Shown in pieces: positions 9,692-18,585 of a stretch of DNA of 64,000 bases (positions are counted from its first letter, which is position 1; each line of letters begins with the position of its first letter). The DNA lies in assembly GCA_025454915.1 (NCBI GenBank), contig JALONN010000008.1, positions 62,001-126,000 on the forward strand. Direction: 5' to 3'. The notes beneath the pieces are model-generated. The model did not search any database, was not told the DNA's origin, and saw only the letters and a list, made by a program, of their open reading frames with translations. Made by a program: the position numbers and the translations under genes. The DNA comes from Raineya sp. GTDB lineage: Bacteria; Bacteroidota; Bacteroidia; Cytophagales; Thermonemataceae.

Positions 9692-9705
9692 TAATATTGC
9701 AATAT
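9692..9705 (+). promoter_or_regulatory. Putative ArsR operator overlapping a promoter -7 box
   Basis: ATATTGCAATAT (9694-9705) is a perfect 12-base palindrome, and TAATATTG (9692-9699) resembles the TAnnTTTG -7 box. It lies 15 bases before the arsR ATG, where an ArsR-type repressor would block the polymerase. The role is inferred from position. Confidence 0.5.
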
Positions 9706-9720
9706 ATAAATGATTGAAAA

Positions 9721-10050
9721 ATGGGAATTACAAAAACAGAAAACTTCACAGAAACACAAAATGAATTGGCTGTATTGCTCAAAGCATTGGGACATCCTGC
9801 CAGAATAGCCATTGTAGAATACTTACTAAAAGTAAATACCTGTATTTGCGGTGACATTGTAAATGAATTGCCTCTTGCCCAAGCGACCATTTCGCAACAT
9901 CTTAAAGAGCTTAAAAACGCAAAATTAATAAAGGGAAATATTGAGGGAACAGCTGTTTGCTATTGTTTAGATGAACAGACTTTTGAAAAAATTCGAAACT
10001 TCATGGATGGATTCCTGAAAGTTCTTAAATCTAAGAATGGATGTTGTTAA
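9721..10050 (+). CDS. arsR: ArsR/SmtB-family arsenic-responsive repressor
   Basis: This 109-residue winged-helix protein has the ArsR helix-turn-helix at about 41-66 (CGDIVNELPLAQATISQHLKEL). C41 and C43 at the start of that helix, together with the terminal C108-C109 pair, can supply the thiolates that bind As(III). Family members leave DNA when arsenite binds. It is the first gene of the ars cluster, 24 bases before the efflux gene, so it probably represses its own operon through the upstream palindrome. Confidence 0.92.
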   Translation: MGITKTENFTETQNELAVLLKALGHPARIAIVEYLLKVNTCICGDIVNELPLAQATISQHLKELKNAKLIKGNIEGTAVCYCLDEQTFEKIRNFMDGFLKVLKSKNGCC

Positions 10051-10074
10051 ACAATTTAAATTTTTTTAAATCTC

Positions 10075-11115
10075 ATGCAATCAAGGCTCAAATTTTTAGA
10101 TAAATACTTAACCCTTTGGATATTTCTGGCAATGGCATTTGGGGTAGGGTTAGGGTATTTCTTCCCAAGTGTAGCTCAATTTTCAAATATGTGGTCTGTG
10201 GGTACAACCAATATCCCATTAGCCATTGGTTTGATACTCATGATGTATCCTCCCTTAGCCAAAGTAGATTATTCTAAAATTACAATAGTTTTTAAGAAGC
10301 CCAAATTATTAATCATTTCTATGCTTATAACATGGATTGTAGGACCTTTTCTAATGTTTATACTGGCTACAACATTCCTAAAAGAGCATACAGGTTATAT
10401 GACAGGTCTGATAATCATAGGTTTAGCTCCTTGCATTGCAATGGTGATTGTATGGAATGAGCTGGCTGGTGGCAACAGAGAGCTTTGTGCTGGGCTTGTG
10501 GGTATTAATAGCCTTATCCAAGTGTTCTTTTTTAGCTTATATGCTTACTTTTATTTAGAAATTATGTTGCCTTTGTTTGGTATAGAAGGGCTTAGCTTAA
10601 ATATTACAATTGGAGAAATAGCCAAAACTGTTGGTATTTATCTCGGAATACCCTTTTTTGCAGCAATACTGACTCGTTGGTGGCTTCTGAAAGCCAAAGG
10701 TGAAAAATGGTTTCAACAACAATTTATTCCTGCCATTTCGCCTATTACCTTATATGCATTACTTTTTACAATTGTAGTGATGTTTAGCTTAAAGGGCAAA
10801 ACAATCGTAGATATTCCTCTTGATGTAATAACAGTAGCAATACCTCTGGTTATTTTCTTTATTATCATGTTTTTCTTAACATTTCTGGTTGCCAGACTTT
10901 TTGGTGCGACATACACAGAGAATGCTACATTTTCATTTACAGCATCAGGCAATAATTTTGAATTAGCCATAGCAGTTTCCATTGGAGTATTTGGAATACA
11001 CTCCCCACAAGCATTTGCTGGTGTGATAGGTCCTTTGGTAGAAGTACCTGTACTGATTCTGCTGGTAAAAGCCAGTTTATACCTTCAACAAAAACTATAT
11101 CATAAATCAATCTAA
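10075..11115 (+). CDS. acr3: Acr3-type arsenite efflux permease
   Basis: The 346-residue protein has about ten membrane helices and the features of the Acr3/BASS superfamily. These include GLAPCIAMVIVWNELAGGN, holding the conserved Cys-Ile-Ala segment used in arsenite transport, and TASGNNFELAIAVSIGVFG near the C-terminus. It exports As(OH)3 across the inner membrane using the proton gradient. It lies between arsR and arsM with short gaps, so it is almost certainly co-transcribed with them. The length is typical. Confidence 0.95.
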   Translation: MQSRLKFLDKYLTLWIFLAMAFGVGLGYFFPSVAQFSNMWSVGTTNIPLAIGLILMMYPPLAKVDYSKITIVFKKPKLLIISMLITWIVGPFLMFILATTFLKEHTGYMTGLIIIGLAPCIAMVIVWNELAGGNRELCAGLVGINSLIQVFFFSLYAYFYLEIMLPLFGIEGLSLNITIGEIAKTVGIYLGIPFFAAILTRWWLLKAKGEKWFQQQFIPAISPITLYALLFTIVVMFSLKGKTIVDIPLDVITVAIPLVIFFIIMFFLTFLVARLFGATYTENATFSFTASGNNFELAIAVSIGVFGIHSPQAFAGVIGPLVEVPVLILLVKASLYLQQKLYHKSI

Positions 11116-11132
11116 ATCAAAAGTTTACAATT

Positions 11133-11942
11133 ATGAAACAAAATGAAGAAAATCTCAAAGAACTCGTAAAAGAGAAATATGGCATGATTGCCAATCAGGA
11201 AAAAGAGCAAAATTTGACCTCTTGTTGTGGTTGTGGTACAAGTTGCGATACAACTTATACCATTATGGCTGATGATTACAGCGATTTGGAAGGATACAAT
11301 CCTGATGCCGATTTGGGGCTTGGTTGTGGACTGCCTACCGAATATGCTCAAATGAAAGAAGGAGATACCATTATTGATTTAGGTTCTGGAGCAGGAAATG
11401 ATTGTTTTGTAGCAAGAGCCGTAGTAGGTGAAAAAGGCAGAGTAATTGGTGTAGATTTTACAGAAAAAATGCTGGAAAGAGCTCGTGAAAATGCTCAAAA
11501 GTTGGGTTATAACAATGTAGAGTTTGTTCAGGGAGATATAGAAAATATGCCTTTGGATGCAGAAATAGCTGATGTGGTTGTAAGCAATTGTGTGCTAAAC
11601 CTTGTTCCTAATAAAGAAAATGTACTCAAAGAAACTTATAGAGTTCTTAAAAAAGGAGGGCATTTTAGTATCTCAGACATCGTATTGCGTGGAAATCTGC
11701 CAGAAGGCTTGCAAAAAGAAGCGGAAATGTACGCAGGTTGTGTTTCGGGGGCTATTCAGAAAGATGAATATTTAGCTCTCATAGAAAAGGCTGGATTTAC
11801 GAATATTAAAGTACAAAAACAGAAGAAAATATTTTTGCCTGATAGTATCTTAGAACAGTACATTTCTAAAGAACAAATACAAGAATTCAGAGATAGCAAA
11901 ATAGGTATCTTAAGTGTAACTGTTTATGCTGAAAAAATATAA
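11133..11942 (+). CDS. arsM: Arsenite S-adenosylmethionine methyltransferase
   Basis: This 269-residue enzyme methylates As(III). The SAM-binding loop IDLGSGAGND lies at 81-90. The three cysteines that bind arsenite in ArsM appear to be C65 (GLGCGLP), C153 (SNCVLNLVPN) and C203 (YAGCVSGA). An N-terminal Cys cluster SCCGCGTSC (C31, C32, C34, C38) is also present, as in many bacterial ArsM. It follows acr3 by 17 bases. Together with efflux this gives two ways of dealing with arsenite. The call is strong. Confidence 0.95.
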   Translation: MKQNEENLKELVKEKYGMIANQEKEQNLTSCCGCGTSCDTTYTIMADDYSDLEGYNPDADLGLGCGLPTEYAQMKEGDTIIDLGSGAGNDCFVARAVVGEKGRVIGVDFTEKMLERARENAQKLGYNNVEFVQGDIENMPLDAEIADVVVSNCVLNLVPNKENVLKETYRVLKKGGHFSISDIVLRGNLPEGLQKEAEMYAGCVSGAIQKDEYLALIEKAGFTNIKVQKQKKIFLPDSILEQYISKEQIQEFRDSKIGILSVTVYAEKI

Positions 11943-11952
11943 TAAACCATAC

Positions 11953-11978
11953 AAGGAGGGTATAAGCCCTCCTTTTCT
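11953..11978 (+). terminator. Terminator after arsM
   Basis: AAGGAGGG (11953-11960) pairs with CCCTCCTT (11967-11974) and runs into T. It may reduce, but need not stop, read-through into the phosphatase-like gene at 12010. Confidence 0.75.
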
Positions 11979-12009
11979 AAAAATGTAATCATTTATTAGC
12001 TACTAAAAT

Positions 12010-12708
12010 ATGAAATATCTACTACTCTCACTAATGGTCTTATTTATGAATTTGGATGTACAAAACTCTCCGAAACCCTTACTACCAAAGCTCAAAAAAT
12101 ATTTACAAAATATTGAGAATGAGTTTGCTTCAATTCCCCAAGAAAGACAAGAAAATCTAAAAAAAATAGCTCAGTATATTTCGGATAAGCAGAAAAAAGG
12201 AGAAAAAACAGAGTTAATAGTCATTTGTACACACAACTCTCGTCGAAGCCATTTGGGACAGGTTTGGCTACAAATTGCTGCTTATTATTATGGAATATCA
12301 AATATTACCACTTTTTCGGGCGGCACGGACTCTACGGCTTGCAACCCCAGAACAGTAAAAGCTTTGCAAAGGGCTGGACTTTCTATCAAAAATATTTCTG
12401 AAAAAACAGAGAAAAACCCTAAATATGTAGCTCAATATTCTGAAAAAGCCCCTGAAATGTGGTTGTTTTCAAAACATTATGCATCTACCGCAAACCCTCA
12501 GCTAGGTTTTTTGGCTTTACTTGTTTGTAATACAGCAGATGAGGCTTGCCCTATTGTAAAAGGTGCAGAACAAAGAATTTATCATGGTTATGATGACCCT
12601 AAACGTTCTGATGGAACGCCCCAAGAAGACCAAACCTATGATGAACGTTGCAAACAAATTGCTACAGAAATGTTTTTTGTGATGCATGAAGTAAAGAAAA
12701 ATAAGTAA
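12010..12708 (+). CDS. Low-molecular-weight phosphatase-like arsenate reductase, probably exported
   Basis: The 232-residue protein has a hydrophobic N-terminus (MKYLLLSLMVLFMNL) and then an LMW-PTP fold. The P-loop VICTHNSRRS holds the CX5R signature with C73 and R79. FSGGTDSTACNPRTVKALQRAG follows the loop as in ArsC-type enzymes. Its place beside arsR-acr3-arsM suggests reduction of arsenate to arsenite, though a protein-tyrosine phosphatase is possible. The leader may be a signal peptide, which would be odd for a thiol reductase that needs cytoplasmic reductant. A terminator follows. Confidence 0.82.
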   Translation: MKYLLLSLMVLFMNLDVQNSPKPLLPKLKKYLQNIENEFASIPQERQENLKKIAQYISDKQKKGEKTELIVICTHNSRRSHLGQVWLQIAAYYYGISNITTFSGGTDSTACNPRTVKALQRAGLSIKNISEKTEKNPKYVAQYSEKAPEMWLFSKHYASTANPQLGFLALLVCNTADEACPIVKGAEQRIYHGYDDPKRSDGTPQEDQTYDERCKQIATEMFFVMHEVKKNK

Positions 12709-12806
12709 GTACATCAATCTTACAAATTTATAAACAACTGATAACTAATTAATAAGTTCATTGTCAGCATTTAGAAACCTATAAGTTTTTTACTATATAC
12801 GAAATG

Positions 12807-12847
12807 ATAGCCATTATTTGTGAAATCGCAAACAATGGCTATTTTTG
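12807..12847 (+). terminator. Terminator closing the arsenic cluster
   Basis: ATAGCCATT (12807-12815) pairs with AATGGCTAT (12834-12842), with further TTG/CAA pairing inside, followed by TTTTT. Confidence 0.75.
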
Positions 12848-12872
12848 TATAAAAAATTAAACAGCTATTTGT

Positions 12873-13949
12873 ATGAAATGGAGTATTTTGATAGGTGGAA
12901 TGTTACTTGCAAGCATTGCATTTGCCCAAAACAATCAGAAAAAGGAAGAAACTACCCTTACATATCCACAAGAAAAACATTTTAAAAATATACGCCAGCT
13001 TACTTTTGGAGGCAATAATGCAGAAGCATATTTTAGCCCTGATAGTAAGAAAATAGTTTTTCAGTCTGATTATAAAGAATGGGGTGTGTCTTGTGACCAG
13101 ATTTTTACAGCAGACATCAAAAAAAGCAATATGAAGGCAAAAAAACCTCAGATGCTCAGTACCTCAAAAGGCAGAACAACTTGTTCTTATTTTATGCCTG
13201 ATGGTAAAAGCATTGTATATGCTTCTACACACTTGCAAGATGCTCAATGTCCTCATGTACCTGAAAGAAAAGATGGAAAATATGTATGGGCAATTTATGA
13301 GAGCTTCGATATTTTTGTAAGCGATATGAAAGGAAATATCAAAAAGCAACTCACCAACGAAAAAGGCTATGATGCTGAGGCAACTGTATCACCGAAAGGA
13401 GATAAAATAGTATTTACATCTACTCGTTCAGGCGATTTGGAATTATGGGTGATGAATATTGATGGAACTGGTTTAAAGCAGATAACTAATGAATTGGGTT
13501 ATGATGGAGGAGCATTTTTCTCTCCAGATGGCTCAAAAATTGTGTTCAGAGCATCTCGTCCGAAAACAGAAACAGAAGTGAAAGAATACAAAGAATTACT
13601 GGCTCAGGGACTTGTACAGCCTACCAACATGGAAATTTTTGTTTGTAATGCAGACGGAACTGATTTAAAGCAAATTACAAATCTTGGGAAAGCTAACTGG
13701 GCTCCGTTTTTTCACCCTTCAGGAAAGAAAATCATATTTAGCTCTAATCATCACTCCAAAAGAGGATATAATTTCAATTTATTCATGATTGATTTGGATG
13801 GTAAAAACCTTGAGCAAATTTCTCATGATACAGTTTTTGATGCATTCCCGATGTTTTCGCCTGATGGCAAGAAAATTATTTTTAGCTCCAACCGAAACAA
13901 TGGAGGCACCAGAGATACCAATTTATTTATAGCCGAATGGGCTGACTAA
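12873..13949 (+). CDS. Exported TolB-like PD40 beta-propeller protein
   Basis: The 358-residue protein has a signal peptide (MKWSILIGGMLLASIAFAQ) and at least five PD40 repeats, such as FSPDSKKIVFQS, FMPDGKSIVYAS, VSPKGDKIVFTS, FSPDGSKIVFRAS and FSPDGKKIIFSSN, spread from about 55 to 350. The family is periplasmic and often acts as a binding scaffold; no catalytic domain is present. The next small gene begins 9 bases after its stop, so the two are probably co-transcribed. It is unrelated in detail to the PD40 protein at 6053-7429. Confidence 0.88.
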   Translation: MKWSILIGGMLLASIAFAQNNQKKEETTLTYPQEKHFKNIRQLTFGGNNAEAYFSPDSKKIVFQSDYKEWGVSCDQIFTADIKKSNMKAKKPQMLSTSKGRTTCSYFMPDGKSIVYASTHLQDAQCPHVPERKDGKYVWAIYESFDIFVSDMKGNIKKQLTNEKGYDAEATVSPKGDKIVFTSTRSGDLELWVMNIDGTGLKQITNELGYDGGAFFSPDGSKIVFRASRPKTETEVKEYKELLAQGLVQPTNMEIFVCNADGTDLKQITNLGKANWAPFFHPSGKKIIFSSNHHSKRGYNFNLFMIDLDGKNLEQISHDTVFDAFPMFSPDGKKIIFSSNRNNGGTRDTNLFIAEWAD

Positions 13950-13958
13950 CAGAAAAAT

Positions 13959-14423
13959 ATGTACTTTCAAGAAAAAATAGAAACCTTAAAAAAGATATTC
14001 AAATCTTCGGATTTTAAAGTACCTTTTACAGATGCCACCAGCATCTTGAAACAAATAGAAAAGCATTTCATTATCCAAAAAAATGTAGAGACTGACCTCA
14101 ATAATATGAGTCAGTATCATAATCAGTGGGCTGCAAATATCCGCCAGAAAATTGAGTTGAGGCTGGGCTATTTGCATTATATGCAATATCTCGAAAAGCT
14201 AGATTCTGAAACAAATTATTGGGTAGTTTTGGCTTTTGAAGCCAAACATCAGGTCTTTGACTGCAAACTCAAAGCCATACAATCTTTGATTTTGGCAGGT
14301 AAAACAGATTTTTTTGTAATAGACAAAAAATATAAATGGTTCACTTATTTTGCCCTCGACAAAGAAGGAAACCTTCACAAAGCCTACAAATCTGGAAGTG
14401 AAAAGACTCCATTTGAGAGGTAA
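13959..14423 (+). CDS. Hypothetical protein
   Basis: The 154-residue protein has no signal peptide or membrane helix. The N-terminal two-thirds is helical (TSILKQIEKHFIIQKNVETDLNN). The end has an aromatic beta-like part (DFFVIDKKYKWFTYFALDKEGNLHKAYKSG). It lies 9 bases after the PD40 gene in the same direction and probably shares its transcript. I do not recognise a family. Codon use is like that of its neighbours, so it looks like a real gene. Confidence 0.65.
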   Translation: MYFQEKIETLKKIFKSSDFKVPFTDATSILKQIEKHFIIQKNVETDLNNMSQYHNQWAANIRQKIELRLGYLHYMQYLEKLDSETNYWVVLAFEAKHQVFDCKLKAIQSLILAGKTDFFVIDKKYKWFTYFALDKEGNLHKAYKSGSEKTPFER

Positions 14424-14475
14424 GTTGGATAATTAAGATAATAATTGAAAAAAGTTTAAAATAATAAAATAATTT

Positions 14476-15081
14476 ATGAATTGGTTAGACGAGATAATAA
14501 AAAGCAGTCCTATCTTATCATTTATTACATCAATGGGTATTGGTGCTTCTATATCTTGGGTGGTTATTCAGAAGGTATATGTAAAATCAAAAAATAACAG
14601 AATCTTAGAGTTGGAAACTAATAATGATAACAAAGACATAAAAATAAAAGATTTGGAGAATGAACTCAAACAACATAAAAAAATAAATACTTTAGAAGAA
14701 AACTCTTCTAGTAGTAATGTTGTAAAACATAATGTAGAAGTTCCAAAAACACTAGCAGAGATAAAACCTCTAGTAAGAGATGAAAAATTAACTGATTTAC
14801 AAAAAGAAAATAGAGAAGAAAATTTAATAGGAAAATCTTTCATTTGGGAGGTTGTTATTGGCTCAATCAGCAAAGGATATAATAATGACATACTTGTTCT
14901 ATTCTATGATCCATCTAGAAAAGGAGGATATGCTAGCTATAATTTTAAAAAAGAGGAATCCGGAAAACTATTAATGCTTGATAAAAATGATATAGTTAAA
15001 ATAAGTGGTAAAATATCATCATTTAATAGAGGTGATGTCTCATTAGAAGAATGTGTAATTATTGAAAAAATAAAAAAATAA
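14476..15081 (+). CDS. Membrane-anchored hypothetical protein with coiled coil and a C-terminal OB-like domain
   Basis: The 201-residue protein has one N-terminal membrane helix (ILSFITSMGIGASISWVVIQ), a charged coiled coil at about 38-75, and a C-terminal domain of about 95 residues. That domain (IGKSFIWEVVIGSISKGYN..IVKISGKISSFNRGDVSLEECVIIEK) reads like a nucleic-acid-type OB fold of the tRNA_anti-like group. The fold suggestion is inference from strand pattern. It is very AT-rich. No operon partner is evident. Confidence 0.6.
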   Translation: MNWLDEIIKSSPILSFITSMGIGASISWVVIQKVYVKSKNNRILELETNNDNKDIKIKDLENELKQHKKINTLEENSSSSNVVKHNVEVPKTLAEIKPLVRDEKLTDLQKENREENLIGKSFIWEVVIGSISKGYNNDILVLFYDPSRKGGYASYNFKKEESGKLLMLDKNDIVKISGKISSFNRGDVSLEECVIIEKIKK

Positions 15082-15110
15082 TAGATAAGAAAATATAGCC
15101 CTTTTTTCCC

Positions 15111-15194
15111 CCTTGTTGGTATTTTAACCACACCAACAAGGAATTGTTTTATATCTTATTTTCATTGGTGAAGAACACCAATGAAGGCAAAAAA
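15111..15194. repeat. Two intergenic hairpins of a GGTR..YACC repeat family
   Basis: CCTTGTTGGT (15111-15120) pairs with ACCAACAAGG (15132-15141). A second perfect hairpin, TTCATTGGTG (15161-15170) with CACCAATGAA (15176-15185), lies inside a 46-base segment (15149-15194) that recurs at 17874-17919. They fill most of the gap between the genes ending at 15081 and starting at 15296. They could terminate the upstream gene, but the recurrence suggests an interspersed repeat. Confidence 0.7.
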
Positions 15195-15295
15195 TAACTA
15201 CATGAATTTACTTCCCAAAGTTTGTCAATAGCAGAAAATTCACTTGGCATTATTATTGACGTTTTTGAACTTAATTGTAAAAAATATGGAATAAT

Positions 15296-16357
15296 ATGAA
15301 AAGATATCAAAAGCAATTATTCAGTTTATTATTAGTGGGTTTATTTACATTTGGTTGTAAAAAAGATAATGACAACTCAGTAAGTCCAACACCAACTGTG
15401 AATATCACTTTCTCAGATTCACCTTTCGACTTACAGGGTGTGAATGCAAAATTTGCAAAGGATATTGCTTATGACAGCAAGGAAAGAACACAATTTGATA
15501 TTTGGTTGCCAAATTCTACTACTCCTACAGGTTTGGTAATATATGTACACGGAGGAGGTTTTACAAGTGGTGATAAGGACTTTGTATATACAGTTCAGTC
15601 AGGTGGGGCTTGGGACTTTCCATCAGATATTAGGTTTTTATTACAAAATAAGATAGCTGTAGCTACTGTTCGCTATACTTTATTAAGCCCAACAGGAGAA
15701 AAAGAGGGAGTAAAAAAATCTATGTCAGATGTAAGAAGAGCTTTACAGTACATCAGACATCGAGCAAGTGATTTCAATATAGATAAAAATAAAATTATTC
15801 TGGCTGGTAATTCGGCAGGTGCTGGCACTTCTCTTTGGATAGCATTTAATAATGATTTTGCAGATGCACAAAATACTGACCCTGTTTTAAGAGAATCGAG
15901 TAGGGTAAAAGGGGTAGTAGCAAGAGAAACGCAATCGAGCTACAATATTGAAGATCGTTGGGTAAACGATGTATTTGTTGATTATAGTGTAACATGGTCA
16001 CAAATATTGGCTAACGAAACAGGCAACATTCAAAAAATCTATGGAGTTTCTTCAACGGCTCAATACGAATCTGCAGCTATTGACGCCTATAGAGCAGAGG
16101 TTGATATGCTGGCTTTAATGTCTGCTGATGACCCTGAAATCTATGTAAATAATACCCTGAGAGATGTATTGAATCCATACAGCCCTTTTAATCCTGATAT
16201 ACCTTCTCACCATGCCTTTCATGCAAGAGAGCTTAAAGAGAGAGCAGATGCAATAGGATTAAAAAATGTGACTTACTATGGCAAAAATCCTGTAATCTAC
16301 GCTCATCCAAGCAATGAAACCTGGATACAATTCTGTGTAAGGAAAATGAATGAGTAA
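15296..16357 (+). CDS. Alpha/beta-hydrolase fold lipoprotein esterase
   Basis: The 353-residue protein has a lipoprotein signal ending FTFG-C21. It then has a carboxylesterase/hormone-sensitive-lipase-like fold: the oxyanion motif HGGG at 85-88 and the nucleophile elbow GNSAG with S173. The final third has DVLNPYSPFNPDIPSHHAFHAREL, and candidate catalytic histidines lie in that part. It probably hydrolyses an ester at the cell surface or in the periplasm, and the substrate is unknown. It stands alone between repeat-bearing gaps. Confidence 0.85.
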   Translation: MKRYQKQLFSLLLVGLFTFGCKKDNDNSVSPTPTVNITFSDSPFDLQGVNAKFAKDIAYDSKERTQFDIWLPNSTTPTGLVIYVHGGGFTSGDKDFVYTVQSGGAWDFPSDIRFLLQNKIAVATVRYTLLSPTGEKEGVKKSMSDVRRALQYIRHRASDFNIDKNKIILAGNSAGAGTSLWIAFNNDFADAQNTDPVLRESSRVKGVVARETQSSYNIEDRWVNDVFVDYSVTWSQILANETGNIQKIYGVSSTAQYESAAIDAYRAEVDMLALMSADDPEIYVNNTLRDVLNPYSPFNPDIPSHHAFHARELKERADAIGLKNVTYYGKNPVIYAHPSNETWIQFCVRKMNE

Positions 16358-16468
16358 TACCTAAAACGGCGAAAAAACAGTAAATATTTTGATATAGATT
16401 TTAAAAAAAATATATAGATTGTATCTGTTTAGAAGTTAAAGTTAAAATTGTAAAAAAACGAAACAAAA

Positions 16469-17212
16469 ATGAATGAGGACATTATCAAAAAAGGATTCTG
16501 GAATACTGAAGAATATAATGATTTTAATATCAAGATAACCACTTTTCTAGAAGATTATGAGCCTACTGAAAAGTTAAGACTTTTAATCACACAACTTGAG
16601 CATAACTCAATAAAGAGAAAATTAACGGCAACCCAATCAAAAAAGTTAATTGACAGTTGGTGTGTTAAACTCCCTGAATTAAAAGAGGTTAAATATCTTT
16701 GGCTTCCATCAAGAGTATCTCAAAAAATTTTTGACAGTATTTGTGAAATGGAAAATCTAGAAGGACTTTGGATTAAATGGAGTGGAATAGAATCTATAAA
16801 CAATATCAATAAATTAAAAAATTTGAAACACTTACATATTGGTAGTTCTTCTAAAATAGAAGACATCAGTATTTTGGGTGAAATGAAAAGCTTAATAACA
16901 CTTAAAACTGAACAACTGAGCAAGATTACTGATTTTTCAGTAATCGGAAAACTTACACAATTAGAAGGTTTAGGAATAGATGGAAGTATTACGACTGCTC
17001 AAAAAATTGATAATATCGAGTTTATGAGTTCTTTGCAACAATTAAAATATCTGACTTTAGCACACACTCAAATGAAACAAAAATCATTTGATTCATTGCT
17101 CAAACTTCAAAATCTTGAAAAATTTCTTTGTGATGATAATTATCCCAAAAAAGAGTTTGAAAAATTAAAAACCATCAAAACTTTGAGATTTGGAAATATA
17201 GAAACACTTTGA
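16469..17212 (+). CDS. Leucine-rich repeat protein
   Basis: The 247-residue protein has no signal peptide. From about residue 75 it carries irregular leucine-rich repeats (LPELKEVKYLWLPSR, MENLEGLWIKWSGIESI, LKNLKHLHIGSSSKIEDI, MKSLITLKTEQLSKITDF, LTQLEGLGIDGS, LQQLKYLTLAHTQM, LQNLEKFLCDDN), about 22-25 residues each, as in internalin-like or protein-binding LRRs. It is presumably a cytoplasmic binding protein; the partner is unknown. It is monocistronic. Confidence 0.8.
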   Translation: MNEDIIKKGFWNTEEYNDFNIKITTFLEDYEPTEKLRLLITQLEHNSIKRKLTATQSKKLIDSWCVKLPELKEVKYLWLPSRVSQKIFDSICEMENLEGLWIKWSGIESINNINKLKNLKHLHIGSSSKIEDISILGEMKSLITLKTEQLSKITDFSVIGKLTQLEGLGIDGSITTAQKIDNIEFMSSLQQLKYLTLAHTQMKQKSFDSLLKLQNLEKFLCDDNYPKKEFEKLKTIKTLRFGNIETL

Positions 17213-17250
17213 AAAGAACAAAAAGAAAACCTTCATAAATAACTTTGAGT

Positions 17251-17333
17251 TATGTTAGGTATTATTTACCAGACATAAAATATTATACTACCCATTATTT
17301 AAGCTATGTCAGGTGATAACACCTAAAATGACA
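17251..17333. repeat. Two tandem intergenic hairpins
   Basis: TATGTTAGGTA and TACCAGACATA (17251-17279) pair at all but one position. TGTCAGGTG..CACCT..TGACA (about 17307-17332) forms a second stem with an ATAA loop. Both have the GGTR..YACC core of the repeat at 15111-15194. They lie between convergent genes and may act as terminators. Confidence 0.55.
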
Positions 17334-17338
17334 AAAAC

Positions 17339-17854
17339 TTATATTTGAACCCAAGCTGTGGCAAAAAAACTAAATTTTGAGCCTCTCAAAAAAATCTCTG
17401 TGTTAGTTCTTCTATGTGCTTGTTTATTTATAAATTCAACGAAACAAACTATAGGATTCATCTCCTCTTCAGACCAAAGTAAGAACTTAAATCTTTTTAC
17501 TTTTGGATTCTTTCTAAAAAAATTTATTTCTTCAAAATTAGATATAGTTACTTCTCTATGTGATATTTTATCTTCTTCTTCTATATCTTTACCAAAAATT
17601 ACTTCTGGATTAAATATGCCATTTATAAGAAGTATATTAAGATAGTTATTGGGAGGTAATAAAATTATTCTTTTGTTGTTATCAAATACTATAGTATCTT
17701 GATTTTGCTCTATTTTTCCTTGAAATACTTTATAAGAGTTCTTTTTATAGTTTTCTAAGAAAAATTTTCTTATTTGTTTTTCCTCTTCTTTTTCCTTTTG
17801 AGCATATGCTACATTAAACATTATAGATAATAATACAATACAGATTTTCATCAA
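17339..17854 (-). CDS. Exported hypothetical protein
   Basis: The 171-residue protein has a signal peptide (MMKICIVLLSIMFNVAYAQ). A charged mixed domain follows, with IVFDNNKRIILLPPNNYLNILLINGIF near the middle and a C-terminal stretch of mixed strands. No catalytic motif was seen. The gene is very AT-rich. Start could be either of two adjacent ATGs (17854 or 17851). Function unknown. Confidence 0.6.
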   Translation of the reverse strand: MMKICIVLLSIMFNVAYAQKEKEEEKQIRKFFLENYKKNSYKVFQGKIEQNQDTIVFDNNKRIILLPPNNYLNILLINGIFNPEVIFGKDIEEEDKISHREVTISNFEEINFFRKNPKVKRFKFLLWSEEEMNPIVCFVEFINKQAHRRTNTEIFLRGSKFSFFATAWVQI

Positions 17855-17873
17855 TCTAATAAAGTTTTTAAAT

Positions 17874-17919
17874 TTATATCCTATTTTCGTTGGTGAAGAA
17901 CATCAACTAAGGCAAAAAA
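17874..17919. repeat. Second copy of the 46-base hairpin repeat
   Basis: This segment matches 15149-15194 at most positions, including the central TTGGTGAAGAACA and the ending AAGGCAAAAAA. The stem here is weaker (GTTGGTG with CATCAAC). Shared sequence outside the stem argues for a dispersed repeat rather than chance terminators. Confidence 0.65.
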
Positions 17920-17989
17920 CACATAAAGTGCTGGTTTTGAGTTTAAATATCACAAAACTAACACTTTAGAATTGAAAATTCAATAAATA

Positions 17990-18457
17990 TTATTTCTTCT
18001 TACACCCTTCTTTTCTGCGAGTATCAGTAATTTGGATAATCTGCCAGCCTGTTTCGGTTTTGGCTAACTGAAAGGCATTTACTCCACAATGGCTAAATTT
18101 TGTACCTACATAAAACTCATATTCAGTCCAAACAGTTGCCAAATTATCGTCTACTTTGATGTCATAGCTCAAAAGTTTTTCGTCATAAATTTCAGGGTGA
18201 GGTGTCCCCACAGATTTTACAAAATTATTGATATTGTCTGTGACAATCATGGGCTTTTTTTCTTTATTAAAAAACGTAGTTTGCAGCCTTGCGGAAGAGT
18301 GAAACACCTTTCTCAGAGCTGTGCTGTCACCTTTTCGCATGGCATCAAAAAGAGCATCAACAGTTTTACGAACTTCTGTTTGTTCCGCTTTATTATTTTG
18401 AGCCAAAACAACAACAGAGAAACTAAAAAAAGCAAAGGATAAGAGTAAACTTTTCAT
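17990..18457 (-). CDS. NTF2-like (SnoaL/DUF4440-type) exported protein
   Basis: The 155-residue protein (ATG at 18457; an in-frame ATG also occurs at 18463) has a signal peptide (MKSLLLSFAFFSFSVVVLAQ). It then has a cone-shaped NTF2-like domain: RKTVDALFDAMRKGDSTALRKVFHSSARLQTTF, the usual helical start, and NLATVWTEYEFYVGTKFSHCGVNAFQLAKTETGWQIIQITDTRR, the typical closing sheet. Such exported members are common in Bacteroidota and their ligand is unknown. It stands alone. Confidence 0.85.
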   Translation of the reverse strand: MKSLLLSFAFFSFSVVVLAQNNKAEQTEVRKTVDALFDAMRKGDSTALRKVFHSSARLQTTFFNKEKKPMIVTDNINNFVKSVGTPHPEIYDEKLLSYDIKVDDNLATVWTEYEFYVGTKFSHCGVNAFQLAKTETGWQIIQITDTRRKEGCKKK

Positions 18458-18585
18458 ATACATATCGGTTTTCTAAGCTAAACGGCTAAAAAACATAACT
18501 ATTATTTTTTTCTTGAAAAAAATGCTAAATTTAGGAGTGAAAACGCCATTATTTTTGATTGTAAATTAAATGCTTATTTAAAACA

